A stretch of 15,998 bases of DNA from Candidatus Hermodarchaeota archaeon (lineage in GTDB: Archaea > Asgardarchaeota > Hermodarchaeia > Hermodarchaeales > Hermodarchaeaceae). Position 1 is the first letter of the stretch; each line of letters starts with the position of its first letter. The DNA is taken from assembly GCA_016840595.1 (NCBI GenBank), contig JAEOSA010000023.1, forward strand, positions 1-15,998, written 5' to 3'. The position numbers were made by a program, and so were the translations under genes. Below the pieces are notes generated by a model. That model did not search any database and was not told where the DNA came from. It saw only the letters and a program-made list of their open reading frames with translations. Below are positions 1 through 7,218 of the stretch, piece after piece.

Positions 1-1142
1 CGCCACGGGGCATTAACCATCAAAGCTATCTCAAGACCAATACCCCATTGAATCGCGTTAACTCGTGAGCTTTTCTTAAAGACATAGGGGACAACCCCGC
101 CGCCACACTCAACTTCGATATCATCGTTTACCCATCGGCTTCCTGTAATCCCTCGAAGAATCCATTCCCAAGGACCATCCGCGGTCATCGTGGTTGTATC
201 AGCAAAGACAATCTGTCCCAAATCACAACTCACGTTTTTATGACCCTTGAGATATTTCGCAATGGGTTCAGCTCCTGACCGAAAAGTGATGAAACTATCA
301 CCACCATATGAATGGAACTGAATATGTGTCATATGCAAGTTATGGCCTGATTTTCGCTTGGTTACAGGTCGGTTACTAGCCAGCTCCATAGTTTCAATGG
401 TGATATCTGTATTGCCCGGGCGACCCAACATATTCGCATGGAGATGGAGGGAATGTGGAAGAACTAGTCTTTCTGCACCCTCTAATAACGCTGTAACAGC
501 ATCTCGGGGCGTAACATCAAAACACGCAATTTGTTCATCTAACGACTCGACGTTACCTCCCCAACTCCAGTCACAGACGCCAGTGGGATTAACGGCTTTT
601 ATTGCCCATCCCTTCGTTGCTGCGAGCATCCAAGCAACAAATGCCGCTAGTTTGTCATACGCTTTTTCGCGAGCATAATCCATGACGAGCTGATAGTTAC
701 CAAAAAGTGGGAACATGATTTTATCATGAGGTTGAATTTCACCGAGTTCCTCATGTGTATGTCGTGCAACTAGTCCTGCAGAAGCTGCTTCGGTAACAAA
801 GGTGTATCCCATCTTAGAATACTTGTAACCAGTCATGAAAGTTGGTGGAACGCTAGCCCAGACGCCAGCTCGACAGATATCTGAATAAGTGTAAGGATCC
901 ATTCGCGATTGGTCACAACGAAGGACTCGACCGGAATCAACTTTGGGTGTGGCAAGGTGAGCATGGATTTCTACACCCCCAGCAACCACCATCCTACCTT
1001 CTGCATCAATAACTTCTGCCGATTCAGGATTAACGGATTCGACAATTTTACCATCTTGTATGGCGATATCCTTGATTTCACGGATTTTTTGCTGTGGATC
1101 AACGACGAATCCGTTTTTAATGAGTATGTTTCGTGATGTCAC
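1..1142 (-). CDS. fwdA: Formyl-methanofuran dehydrogenase subunit A, partial (C-terminus beyond window)
   Basis: This is the amidohydrolase-type subunit of formyl-methanofuran dehydrogenase, which transfers formate made by the FwdB site onto methanofuran at a binuclear metal centre. I translated the minus strand: about 380 residues are open, with no stop before the window edge. Visible family features are the metal-binding HAH at residues 60-62, the candidate carboxylated lysine K182 in AIKAVNPTG, HLHANMLGRPGN near 233-244 and MTHIQFHSYGG near 271-281. The catalytic Asp region lies beyond the edge. I chose the GTG at 1140-1142: a GGTGG motif lies 7 bases upstream, an in-frame TAA sits further upstream, and the N-terminus (MTSRNILIKNGFVVDP) matches the start of the family. 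It is divergent from the DUF389 gene. The partner fwdB is at the other end of the window, about 13.6 kb away. Family assignment is firm; the exact start is probable. Confidence 0.95.
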   Translation of the reverse strand, partial: MTSRNILIKNGFVVDPQQKIREIKDIAIQDGKIVESVNPESAEVIDAEGRMVVAGGVEIHAHLATPKVDSGRVLRCDQSRMDPYTYSDICRAGVWASVPPTFMTGYKYSKMGYTFVTEAASAGLVARHTHEELGEIQPHDKIMFPLFGNYQLVMDYAREKAYDKLAAFVAWMLAATKGWAIKAVNPTGVCDWSWGGNVESLDEQIACFDVTPRDAVTALLEGAERLVLPHSLHLHANMLGRPGNTDITIETMELASNRPVTKRKSGHNLHMTHIQFHSYGGDSFITFRSGAEPIAKYLKGHKNVSCDLGQIVFADTTTMTADGPWEWILRGITGSRWVNDDIEVECGGGVVPYVFKKSSRVNAIQWGIGLEIALMVNAPW

Positions 1143-1240
1143 GGCTGTTCCACCAACATAGCAGATTTTGCTGCGAGTTTGGGGCAATACGACGCAATAC
1201 GGTTTTCCAGCTAATTAAGCGTTCTGCCGTTCCGAATTTC

Positions 1241-1256
1241 ATCGAACAGATTCGAT
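1241..1256. promoter_or_regulatory. Inverted repeat in the fwdA/DUF389 divergent region
   Basis: Perfect 6-bp arms ATCGAA and TTCGAT flank a 4-base centre (CAGA). The site lies between the divergent fwdA and DUF389 genes, about 100 bases upstream of fwdA and 80 bases upstream of DUF389. It could be a regulator binding site, but arms of this length also occur by chance. No promoter element for fwdA could be fixed; the nearest AT-rich candidate is the TTAATTA stretch around 1212-1218. Confidence 0.3.
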
Positions 1257-1275
1257 TTTCTAGCCAAAATCGTAA

Positions 1276-1284
1276 CCCTTATAC
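1276..1284 (+). promoter_or_regulatory. Candidate TATA box for the DUF389 gene
   Basis: A CCCTTATAC stretch lies about 55 bases before the ATG. With the usual archaeal spacing of about 25 bases, transcription would start near 1305, just before the hairpin described at 1307-1324. The match to the TATA consensus is only fair. Confidence 0.35.
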
Positions 1285-1306
1285 GCAGATACTATGAGGA
1301 GAGTAA

Positions 1307-1324
1307 CCGCTCGTTCACGAGCGG
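1307..1324 (+). promoter_or_regulatory. Leader hairpin overlapping the Shine-Dalgarno region of the DUF389 gene
   Basis: Arms CCGCTCG and CGAGCGG pair perfectly over 7 bp (six of them G-C) around a TTCA loop. The 3' arm ends in the first two Gs of the GGGGGA motif (1323-1328) that acts as ribosome binding site for the ATG at 1335. The stem could therefore mask part of that site, or it could be a DNA operator near the inferred transcription start. The structure is read directly from the sequence; its role is inferred. Confidence 0.5.
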
Positions 1325-1334
1325 GGGAATCGAC

Positions 1335-2351
1335 ATGCGTCAATTTCAGATCACACTCCCCGAAGAAAAAGTCGGACAAGTAATGGAATTTCTTGAAGAA
1401 AAAGAACAAGTACGCAATATCGCGAAAATTCATACAGCTCCTGGCTTCATGTTAATTTTCCGTGTCTCACCAACAAGAAGTTCTCAAATACTATCTGGCC
1501 TTGAATCCATCGGGGTCGGAGTTCATTATGGAATTATTGATGTTCTCCCCATTGAAGCTAGTAAGCCAATGGCTGAGGAAGCGGTCACCATCACCCCCAA
1601 AGAACGCCTTTCTGTTGAAGAAATCTATAGCAAAATCGCTTCTGGTACGCGCCTCTCATTTGACTTCCTTGCTCTCCTAGTCGTATCCTGTATCATTGCG
1701 GCTATTGGACTTGCGACCAATAGTCCTGTATTCATCGTCGCAAGTATGCTCCTCGCTCCACTAATGGGGCCCATCCTCGGACTTAGTTTCGGTGCAATAA
1801 TCAAGGATCGTCGCCTTGTGGAAACAGGTATCAAAAACGAAGCATTAGGGCTTGCTATTGCATTCATAATGGGCGTTATTATGGGTGCAATTCTAATGTT
1901 CCTCAATTTCAATCCGGCTTGGCCCTGGCTTTGGCCTACACCTGAAATGGCTGCACGCGCCTCGCTTTGGTTACTCCTCCTCGGAATCGTAGTCGCCGCT
2001 GCCTCAGGCGCTGGTGTTGCTCTTGCTGCAACTAGAGGGGACTTAGGTAGCCTGGTTGGTGTAGCCATCGCCGCATCGTTAATGCCTCCTGCAGTCAATG
2101 CTGGAATGAATCTCATCTACGCGTTACTCATGATGGGGTTCGGAAATCTTGCAGCCTACAATTTACACATGGCTATCGCTGGACTCAGTTTCTTCCTAGT
2201 AATCCTGAACATCCTCTTCATCAACATCGTTGCCATGTTTGTCTTCAAACTCAAACAAGTCGCACCCATCAAAAGCAAATCCATTTTCTGGCATGATATC
2301 CCTAACTTGGATAAGAAGCGCCGCGAAGAACTCTGGCACCGAAAAAGATAG
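1335..2351 (+). CDS. DUF389 / TIGR00341-family membrane protein
   Basis: A 338-residue protein with a soluble N-terminal part (about 1-105, possibly an ACT-like fold) followed by roughly six membrane helices (about 110-130, 134-157, 170-192, 208-232, 238-268, 278-305) and a short basic tail. The stretches LLAPLMGPILGL (139-150) and GVAIAASLMPPAVNAG (242-257) are typical of DUF389 proteins, a family found in archaea, bacteria and chloroplasts whose function is not known. The length fits the family. The ATG at 1335 has a strong GGGGGA motif 6-7 bases upstream. The gene appears to be a single transcription unit: it has its own candidate promoter and leader hairpin, a T-rich stretch follows, and the next gene is 150 bases away with its own regulatory repeat. 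Family assignment is confident; substrate or role is unknown. Confidence 0.88.
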   Translation: MRQFQITLPEEKVGQVMEFLEEKEQVRNIAKIHTAPGFMLIFRVSPTRSSQILSGLESIGVGVHYGIIDVLPIEASKPMAEEAVTITPKERLSVEEIYSKIASGTRLSFDFLALLVVSCIIAAIGLATNSPVFIVASMLLAPLMGPILGLSFGAIIKDRRLVETGIKNEALGLAIAFIMGVIMGAILMFLNFNPAWPWLWPTPEMAARASLWLLLLGIVVAAASGAGVALAATRGDLGSLVGVAIAASLMPPAVNAGMNLIYALLMMGFGNLAAYNLHMAIAGLSFFLVILNILFINIVAMFVFKLKQVAPIKSKSIFWHDIPNLDKKRREELWHRKR

Positions 2352-2359
2352 AAAATTAA

Positions 2360-2392
2360 TTTTTCTTCGTCGGTGTCTTATCTCCTCTTTTC
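2360..2392 (+). terminator. T-rich candidate terminator after the DUF389 gene
   Basis: Runs TTTTTCTTC and CTCCTCTTTTCT lie just after the stop codon. Archaeal RNA polymerase often terminates at such U-runs without a hairpin. No stable stem is visible here. Confidence 0.35.
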
Positions 2393-2445
2393 TAAATTTA
2401 ATGCCAAGCGTAATGCTTAATAGCAGGTTCCTGAAGCCTAATGGT

Positions 2446-2467
2446 GATATGCACGAGTGTGCATATC
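2446..2467. promoter_or_regulatory. 22-bp perfect inverted repeat upstream of the ECF transporter operon (candidate operator)
   Basis: Two 9-bp arms, GATATGCAC and GTGCATATC, pair perfectly around a 4-base centre (GAGT). The repeat ends 34 bases before the ATG at 2502. An AT-rich element (CTTAATAG, about 2416-2423) lies about 25 bases upstream, which would place the transcription start close to the left arm. This is the geometry expected of a repressor operator. The repeat is too long to be likely by chance; the identity of any regulator is unknown. Confidence 0.6.
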
Positions 2468-2501
2468 TATTCACTGCCATCATAAAAGAGTTCGAACCTG
2501 A

Positions 2502-3629
2502 ATGCCAAACATTTCAAACAACATGAAAATCGGACTTGCCATTGTTATGGCTGCTATCATCATTTCCGCTGGCACACTCACAGCCATCTACTTCATACCT
2601 GCACTTCTGCCCACACCCATTCAGGGCGAAGTAAATATCCAAATGATAAATGGCAGCACAGTTCTAAATCTCAACCTCTCGGATTTAGAGCCCCTGACAA
2701 CAGGCGAATCATCCGGAACTTCAACCGCCCAGAATCGGTTTGGGAACTGGCGGGATAATGGCGACTACATCGGTGTTTCCCTAGCAACCCTCATTGAACT
2801 CGTCGGGGGCATGGATGCAAATGATGTAATCAAAGTAAATGCTACGGATGGATATACACAATACTACGCATACCCCAACGTCTATCCCAACGCCTCATAT
2901 GCACCGCTTCAGGGTAACCTCATTCTTGCGTATTCCTACAATTACACAACCCCCGGTCCGCAGAATGGAGCCTGGGGAGATGGACCACGCATTGTCTTTC
3001 TCCCCCCTGATAACGCATATAGCGTCGATGATGCAAACCAAACCACTCACCCCGCTTGGTTTTTCAGTAGCGCAGGTGCACGCTGGGTCCGCAACGTGGC
3101 AACCATCGAAGTCCTTCAAGATGCCTACATCGACAGCCGACTCCATCTAACAGTCATTGACGGAGAAGACGAACAGGACGTCTATCTCATGGATCTAGTA
3201 ACGATGAACAACCTCGAAGCCTATACCGCTTACCAAAATCGGTTTGACAATTGGCGAGATAATGGAACCTATACAGGGGTTCTGCTATCTGCCTTGATAG
3301 AATTAGTTACCACAATTGATAGTAATGACATTGTCAATGTTAGTGCCAATGATGGCTACACGCAATCCTTTACCTATGACAACCTCTATCCTAACACTTC
3401 AATATACACAATTCAAGGCGATCTTATCTTAGCCTATATCTTCAATGGGACAATGGCCCCGAGCTGGACTGATGGTCCTCGAATCGCCTTTCTCGCCCCA
3501 GATGGTGGATTCAGTAATGCTGATGCCAGTCAGACCCTTCATCCAACATGGTTCACCGGGAGTGCAGGAGCCTTCTGGGTGTCAAACGTATTCACTATTC
3601 GTGTGATTCGTGATGGTCTTCCCCCCTAG
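2502..3629 (+). CDS. Membrane-anchored surface protein with two sulfite-oxidase-fold (PF00174-like) domains
   Basis: A 375-residue protein with one hydrophobic segment near the N-terminus (about 8-34, signal anchor or signal peptide). Two tandem domains follow, about 43-205 and 214-370. They are clearly duplicated: QNRFGNWRDNG/QNRFDNWRDNG, NDVIKVNATDGYTQ/NDIVNVSANDGYTQ, GNLILAY/GDLILAY, DGPRIVFLPPD/DGPRIAFLAPD and a terminal W-V-x-N-V-x-T-I. The layout (G-V-x-L..LIEL, DGY, LAY, GPRI, W-V..I) resembles the molybdopterin-binding domain of sulfite oxidase. However, the protein has no cysteine, so no Mo-thiolate ligand. Many N-x-S/T sequons support an extracellular location. It is the first gene of the ECF operon, 21 bases ahead of the S component, so a role as substrate-capturing partner is inferred. 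No SD precedes 2502; the ATG at 2523 is an alternative start. Confidence 0.75.
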   Translation: MPNISNNMKIGLAIVMAAIIISAGTLTAIYFIPALLPTPIQGEVNIQMINGSTVLNLNLSDLEPLTTGESSGTSTAQNRFGNWRDNGDYIGVSLATLIELVGGMDANDVIKVNATDGYTQYYAYPNVYPNASYAPLQGNLILAYSYNYTTPGPQNGAWGDGPRIVFLPPDNAYSVDDANQTTHPAWFFSSAGARWVRNVATIEVLQDAYIDSRLHLTVIDGEDEQDVYLMDLVTMNNLEAYTAYQNRFDNWRDNGTYTGVLLSALIELVTTIDSNDIVNVSANDGYTQSFTYDNLYPNTSIYTIQGDLILAYIFNGTMAPSWTDGPRIAFLAPDGGFSNADASQTLHPTWFTGSAGAFWVSNVFTIRVIRDGLPP

Positions 3630-3650
3630 TAAATTACTCAAGGTGACGAA

Positions 3651-4709
3651 ATGAATAGCTCCAATCCCTCGTACTACTTCAGCACCCGGGATCTTGCCAC
3701 AATCGCAGTGCTAAGTGCCCTGGGTGGAGCACTCAGTACATTCGTCGGGTACCTAGGTTTACTACTGAATTCTGCAATCGGCACACCGTTTGGAGCTGGA
3801 CAATTCCTGAGTGGATTACACGTCTTCTGGATTATTCTCGCAACCGGTATCATCCGCAAACCTGGTGCTGCCACCACAACAGGGTTCCTCAAAGGCTTTG
3901 TAGAATTTTTCACGGGAAGCCCTCATGGTCTTATCATCGTCTTTGTCAGCTTAATCCAAGGCCTCATCGTCGATATTGGACTAAGTGCATTCCGTCATCG
4001 AGATTCGCTCCCTGTTTATAGCATAGTAGGAGGTTTTGCTGCCGCATCTAACGTTCTCGTTTTCCAACTCCTCTTCTTCTCAGGAGTTCCTGGGCTCTTC
4101 ATAATGCTCCTCGTGGTCCTCGCCTTTTGTTCAGGCATTATCTTCGCAGGCTACTTTGGTCACGCCACGACCAGCTTAGTTATCACATCTAATATCCTTC
4201 GAAGCTTACCCAATGGAGCAACATCACGAACCGAATCCTTGTCGCTATGGAAAAGACTCGGTCCATACAAACTTTCCGCCGTCGTTTTTCTCATCACAAT
4301 AGCGTTTGGGGCTAGTCTTTATTCCGTCTTTGTCTGGCGACCAGTGATTGATCCATTAAGTTGTGAAGTTGTAGGGCAAGTTAGCCAGCCATATCGCTTT
4401 TCCTACATTGCTTTTGCTGAACATGAAATTACTATTGAAGCTGAACTCATTGGATCCGTCACATATGTTCCACCACAAAATTACACGGGAATACCTCTTT
4501 CTTTAATCTTAGCTGAGGCTCAACCCCTGACATTTGCTGAAACTCTCCAAGTGTTATCTTCAGATGGCTTTAGTGCTCCTTTCCCTATTGATGAAATACT
4601 CATCGATTCTGAGATTATTCTCATTGTTGATAATGGATTACGGTTAGTGGCGAAAAACTACCATGGTTCATATTGGGTCCAGAAGGTCGTCAGCCTTGTC
4701 ATTACCTAG
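3651..4709 (+). CDS. ykoE: ECF transporter S component, YkoE family, with C-terminal sulfite-oxidase-fold domain
   Basis: A 352-residue protein. Residues about 11-185 form the multi-helix substrate-binding membrane domain; RKPGAATTTG (69-78) and a following GSPHGL (89-94) are hallmarks of the YkoE family, linked in bacteria to uptake of the thiamine precursor hydroxymethylpyrimidine. Usual YkoE proteins are about 200 residues and end there. This one adds a further helix (about 207-228) and an outside domain (about 238-352) with YTGIPLSLILAEA, SSDGF, LIVDNG and YWVQKVVSLVI, a diverged copy of the domain found twice in the preceding gene. The ATG has an AAGGTGA motif 6 bases upstream. The 3' end overlaps the ATPase gene. 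The substrate (HMP, thiamine, a pterin or another ring compound) cannot be told from sequence alone. Confidence 0.8.
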   Translation: MNSSNPSYYFSTRDLATIAVLSALGGALSTFVGYLGLLLNSAIGTPFGAGQFLSGLHVFWIILATGIIRKPGAATTTGFLKGFVEFFTGSPHGLIIVFVSLIQGLIVDIGLSAFRHRDSLPVYSIVGGFAAASNVLVFQLLFFSGVPGLFIMLLVVLAFCSGIIFAGYFGHATTSLVITSNILRSLPNGATSRTESLSLWKRLGPYKLSAVVFLITIAFGASLYSVFVWRPVIDPLSCEVVGQVSQPYRFSYIAFAEHEITIEAELIGSVTYVPPQNYTGIPLSLILAEAQPLTFAETLQVLSSDGFSAPFPIDEILIDSEIILIVDNGLRLVAKNYHGSYWVQKVVSLVIT

Positions 4710-6288
4710 TCAACCAACACTACGTGGTAGAACTCCGGCATTAGAAGTCAATAACCTAGAATATACTTACGCGGGTTCCAAGAAAGCTGCACTAACCGAT
4801 ATTCACCTACAGATACAACCAGGCGAATTCATAATCATCGCTGGACCTAGTGGGAGCGGGAAAAGCACACTTGCACGATCCGTTGCAGGATTTATACCAC
4901 ACGAGTATAACGGCACTTTTCACGGCTCAGTGAAAATCAATGACCAAGATACTCGGACCCTTCCCATTCGAGATATTGCTCGAAAAGTGAGTCTCATCCA
5001 ACAGGATCCGGATAGCCAACTAGTAACATTGAAAGTTATTAATGAAGTCGCATTTGGTCCAGAAAACTTTCAAGTCCCACCTGACGAAATCAGTGCTCAA
5101 CTTGAATGGGCGCTAAACACCATTTCGGCTAGCCATCTCCAATCACGTAGCACTCATTCTCTCTCTGGGGGCGAAAAACAAAAGGTGGTTATCTCCTCTT
5201 TTCTCGCAATTCGGGCACCCATTCTGATTTTTGACGAACCTACAGCACGACTCGATCCACTCACAACGCAAGAAGTCGTCAACACCTTACATCAGCTCAA
5301 CCGAAGTGGGGTCACTATTCTTGTTGTTGAGCATCGAATTCAACCGTTTATCACAGTAGCTTCACGCATTATCCTCTTGAACAAAGGGCAAATCCACTTT
5401 AATGGTACTCCTAACCAACTCCAAAGAACTCCCACAACCTTAACGGACTTGGGAGTCGTTCTCCACCCTTCGGTTCTTGTACAACCAAAACCACAGAGCA
5501 TGTCTGTTTCCCCCAAATCAACCTTACTTGAAGTCTTCAACTTAACTTACTCATATCCTCGAGTGGAAGAATTCGCTCCCTCTTCGCCAGCGCTCAAGGA
5601 TGTCACCTTTTCTGTCCAACCTGGAGAGATTATTGCAATCATGGGTGCCAATGGATCAGGCAAATCCACCCTCCTTCTCCACCTAATGGGACTCTTACAT
5701 CTCGATACGGGTTTCATCCAATTAAATGGAGAGAATCTCCTGAAACAACCTGTGTCCAAGCTAGCCCAAAAAGTGGGCATGATATTTCAGAATCCACTTC
5801 ATCAGCTTTTTGCCCAGACTGTATGGGATGAGGTCCTTTTAGCGTCAGAGCATTTGAAAATCCCTGAACCGAACGTGGCACATGAGCGAGCAGAAGAATT
5901 ACTTGCTATCTTGGGTTTATCCAACTATCGTGATCAATCGCCGTTTTCTTTGAGTCTGGGTGAACAACGACGCCTTACAATTGCGTCAATCCTCCTTCAT
6001 CATCCCCAATTGCTCCTTCTGGATGAACCCTTCATTGGTCAAGACTACCGAAATGTCCACCAAATAATGCGCCTCCAACAACAAGCCGCGAAGAACGGTG
6101 CCGCAATTTTACTCGCTACACATGATGCATCAATTGTTGAGAGCTATTGTCATAGGTTACTATTCCTCCATACTGGGCAACTTCTGATTGATGCTCCAGT
6201 CCAACAAGGGCTCGACTACATGAAAACTCTCGGGGATTCTGCCTACCGTTTAGAATTGAGTAAATCGGAGGTGGAACAAGTCGGATGA
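4663..6288 (+). CDS. ykoD: ECF transporter duplicated ATPase subunit (EcfA-EcfA' fusion, YkoD-like)
   Basis: A 541-residue protein with two fused ABC ATPase domains that energise the ECF transporter at the cytoplasmic face. First domain: Walker A GPSGSGKST (61-69), Q-loop LIQQDPDSQ (111-119), signature LSGGE (167-171), Walker B ILIFDE (187-192), switch His in VVEHR. Second domain: Walker A GANGSGKST (328-336), Q-loop near 376, signature LSLGE (430-434; G instead of the usual second Gly pattern), Walker B LLLLDE (450-455), switch H487. Both sites look competent. The ATG at 4663 would overlap the S-component gene by 47 bases and has no SD. A TTG at 4696, preceded by AAGG about 9 bases upstream, is an equally good start and removes 11 residues. 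The 3' end overlaps ecfT by 4 bases (ATGA). Confidence 0.92.
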   Translation: MVHIGSRRSSALSLPSQPTLRGRTPALEVNNLEYTYAGSKKAALTDIHLQIQPGEFIIIAGPSGSGKSTLARSVAGFIPHEYNGTFHGSVKINDQDTRTLPIRDIARKVSLIQQDPDSQLVTLKVINEVAFGPENFQVPPDEISAQLEWALNTISASHLQSRSTHSLSGGEKQKVVISSFLAIRAPILIFDEPTARLDPLTTQEVVNTLHQLNRSGVTILVVEHRIQPFITVASRIILLNKGQIHFNGTPNQLQRTPTTLTDLGVVLHPSVLVQPKPQSMSVSPKSTLLEVFNLTYSYPRVEEFAPSSPALKDVTFSVQPGEIIAIMGANGSGKSTLLLHLMGLLHLDTGFIQLNGENLLKQPVSKLAQKVGMIFQNPLHQLFAQTVWDEVLLASEHLKIPEPNVAHERAEELLAILGLSNYRDQSPFSLSLGEQRRLTIASILLHHPQLLLLDEPFIGQDYRNVHQIMRLQQQAAKNGAAILLATHDASIVESYCHRLLFLHTGQLLIDAPVQQGLDYMKTLGDSAYRLELSKSEVEQVG

Positions 6289-7112
6289 AAACTAGAACTT
6301 CCTCTTTTGGGTACCTTCAGCGTGATTCCTTTATTCATCGGCTTAATCCACTTACCAAGTTCTTGGTCTTGATTCTTGTTGCAATTCTCACCGTCACGCT
6401 GGTTTCCGTAACCACTGCAATTGCTATTTTCTGTTTCATTTTACTCGGGTTTGTCGGAGCTGGAATTAGACTACGTTATGCCTTTGGACGACTGCGTCGC
6501 CTTCTCGCATTCATCATAATAATTGCAATAGTCCAACTTTTATTCACGCCATATGGCCTCATTCTCTTCTATCTCATTCCAACTCTTGCACCAGGATTCG
6601 GTCCGTTCCTCCCCATCACAACCACAGGAATAACTAACGCTCTTAATCTAGCCTTCCGTCTCATCAACATCGTCTTGGTTAGTGCCCTGTTTGTTGCCAC
6701 AACAGATCCCAGCCGATTTGCCGCCTCTCTCACACAACTCCGCGTCCCTTACCGGTATGGCTACACCCTCGTTCTTGCTCTTCGATTAGTACCGCTCTTT
6801 GATGACGAATCTAATACAGTCCAAGCTGCTCAACGGGCCCGAGGTATCCCTATCGACCGCGGTGTCATCCGTGGGTTTATGCGTCGAATCCGCTACACTT
6901 TCATCCCCTTAATTTTCTCAGCTCTCGGACGTGTTGATGCCCTTACTCTAGCAATGGACGGACGAGGTTTTGGGCATGCCAAAACTCGAACCTTTCTTTC
7001 CTATCCGCGATTTACCGCAAAAGATTGGGGAATCACAATAACAAGTATTCTCATCACATTCTTTTGCCTCTGGTTCTTTCATTTCGTAATACCTCTCCCA
7101 CAGTTAATTTGA
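6285..7112 (+). CDS. ykoC: ECF transporter transmembrane subunit EcfT (YkoC/CbiQ-like)
   Basis: A 275-residue integral membrane protein that couples the ATPase subunits to the S component. Hydrophobic segments lie at about 25-60, 72-104, 112-138, 160-172, 205-218 and 248-270. The two cytoplasmic coupling motifs of EcfT are visible: AQRARGIP (182-189) and DGRGFG (225-230). The start codon overlaps the ATPase stop (ATGA), so translation is probably coupled, and GGAGGTGG lies about 15 bases upstream. It is the last gene of the cassette; a gap of 106 bases with its own promoter-like element separates it from sdaAB. Together with the two preceding genes it makes a complete dedicated (group I) ECF transporter. 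Confidence 0.9.
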   Translation: MKTRTSSFGYLQRDSFIHRLNPLTKFLVLILVAILTVTLVSVTTAIAIFCFILLGFVGAGIRLRYAFGRLRRLLAFIIIIAIVQLLFTPYGLILFYLIPTLAPGFGPFLPITTTGITNALNLAFRLINIVLVSALFVATTDPSRFAASLTQLRVPYRYGYTLVLALRLVPLFDDESNTVQAAQRARGIPIDRGVIRGFMRRIRYTFIPLIFSALGRVDALTLAMDGRGFGHAKTRTFLSYPRFTAKDWGITITSILITFFCLWFFHFVIPLPQLI

Positions 7113-7149
7113 AACTATACAGAAGATTCTCCGTTACTTCCTGCAGATA

Positions 7150-7159
7150 GTGTATTATT
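7150..7159 (+). promoter_or_regulatory. Candidate TATA box for the serine dehydratase genes
   Basis: The AT-rich stretch GTGTATTATT lies about 65 bases before the ATG of sdaAB. It would put transcription start near 7180, leaving a leader of about 40 bases that contains the small hairpin at 7197-7210. Confidence 0.35.
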
Positions 7160-7196
7160 TCATTTGTTCAACGAATCGTTTAAGAAGAAACTTAAC

Positions 7197-7210
7197 CCAG
7201 CATAAGCTGG
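7197..7210 (+). promoter_or_regulatory. Leader hairpin overlapping the sdaAB Shine-Dalgarno
   Basis: Arms CCAGC and GCTGG pair over 5 bp around ATAA. The last two Gs belong to the GGTGG motif (7209-7213) that serves the ATG at 7219. The stem is short, so chance is possible. The arrangement mirrors the stronger hairpin before the DUF389 gene. Confidence 0.3.
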
Positions 7211-7218
7211 TGGATGAA

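Noticed and set aside
358..1136. Plus-strand ORFs of 106 and 75 residues inside the fwdA region
   Set aside because: They run antisense to fwdA, whose minus-strand translation shows strong family motifs. They have no recognisable domain or RBS.
1625..2116. Minus-strand ORF of 163 residues antisense to DUF389
   Set aside because: It is a shadow of the plus-strand membrane protein gene; the composition (many Ala, Arg, Pro, Ile) is typical of antisense frames.
7150..7218. Upstream GTG extension of sdaAB
   Set aside because: The extra 23 residues do not match the family N-terminus, overlap the TATA-like element, and the ATG at 7219 has a better SD.
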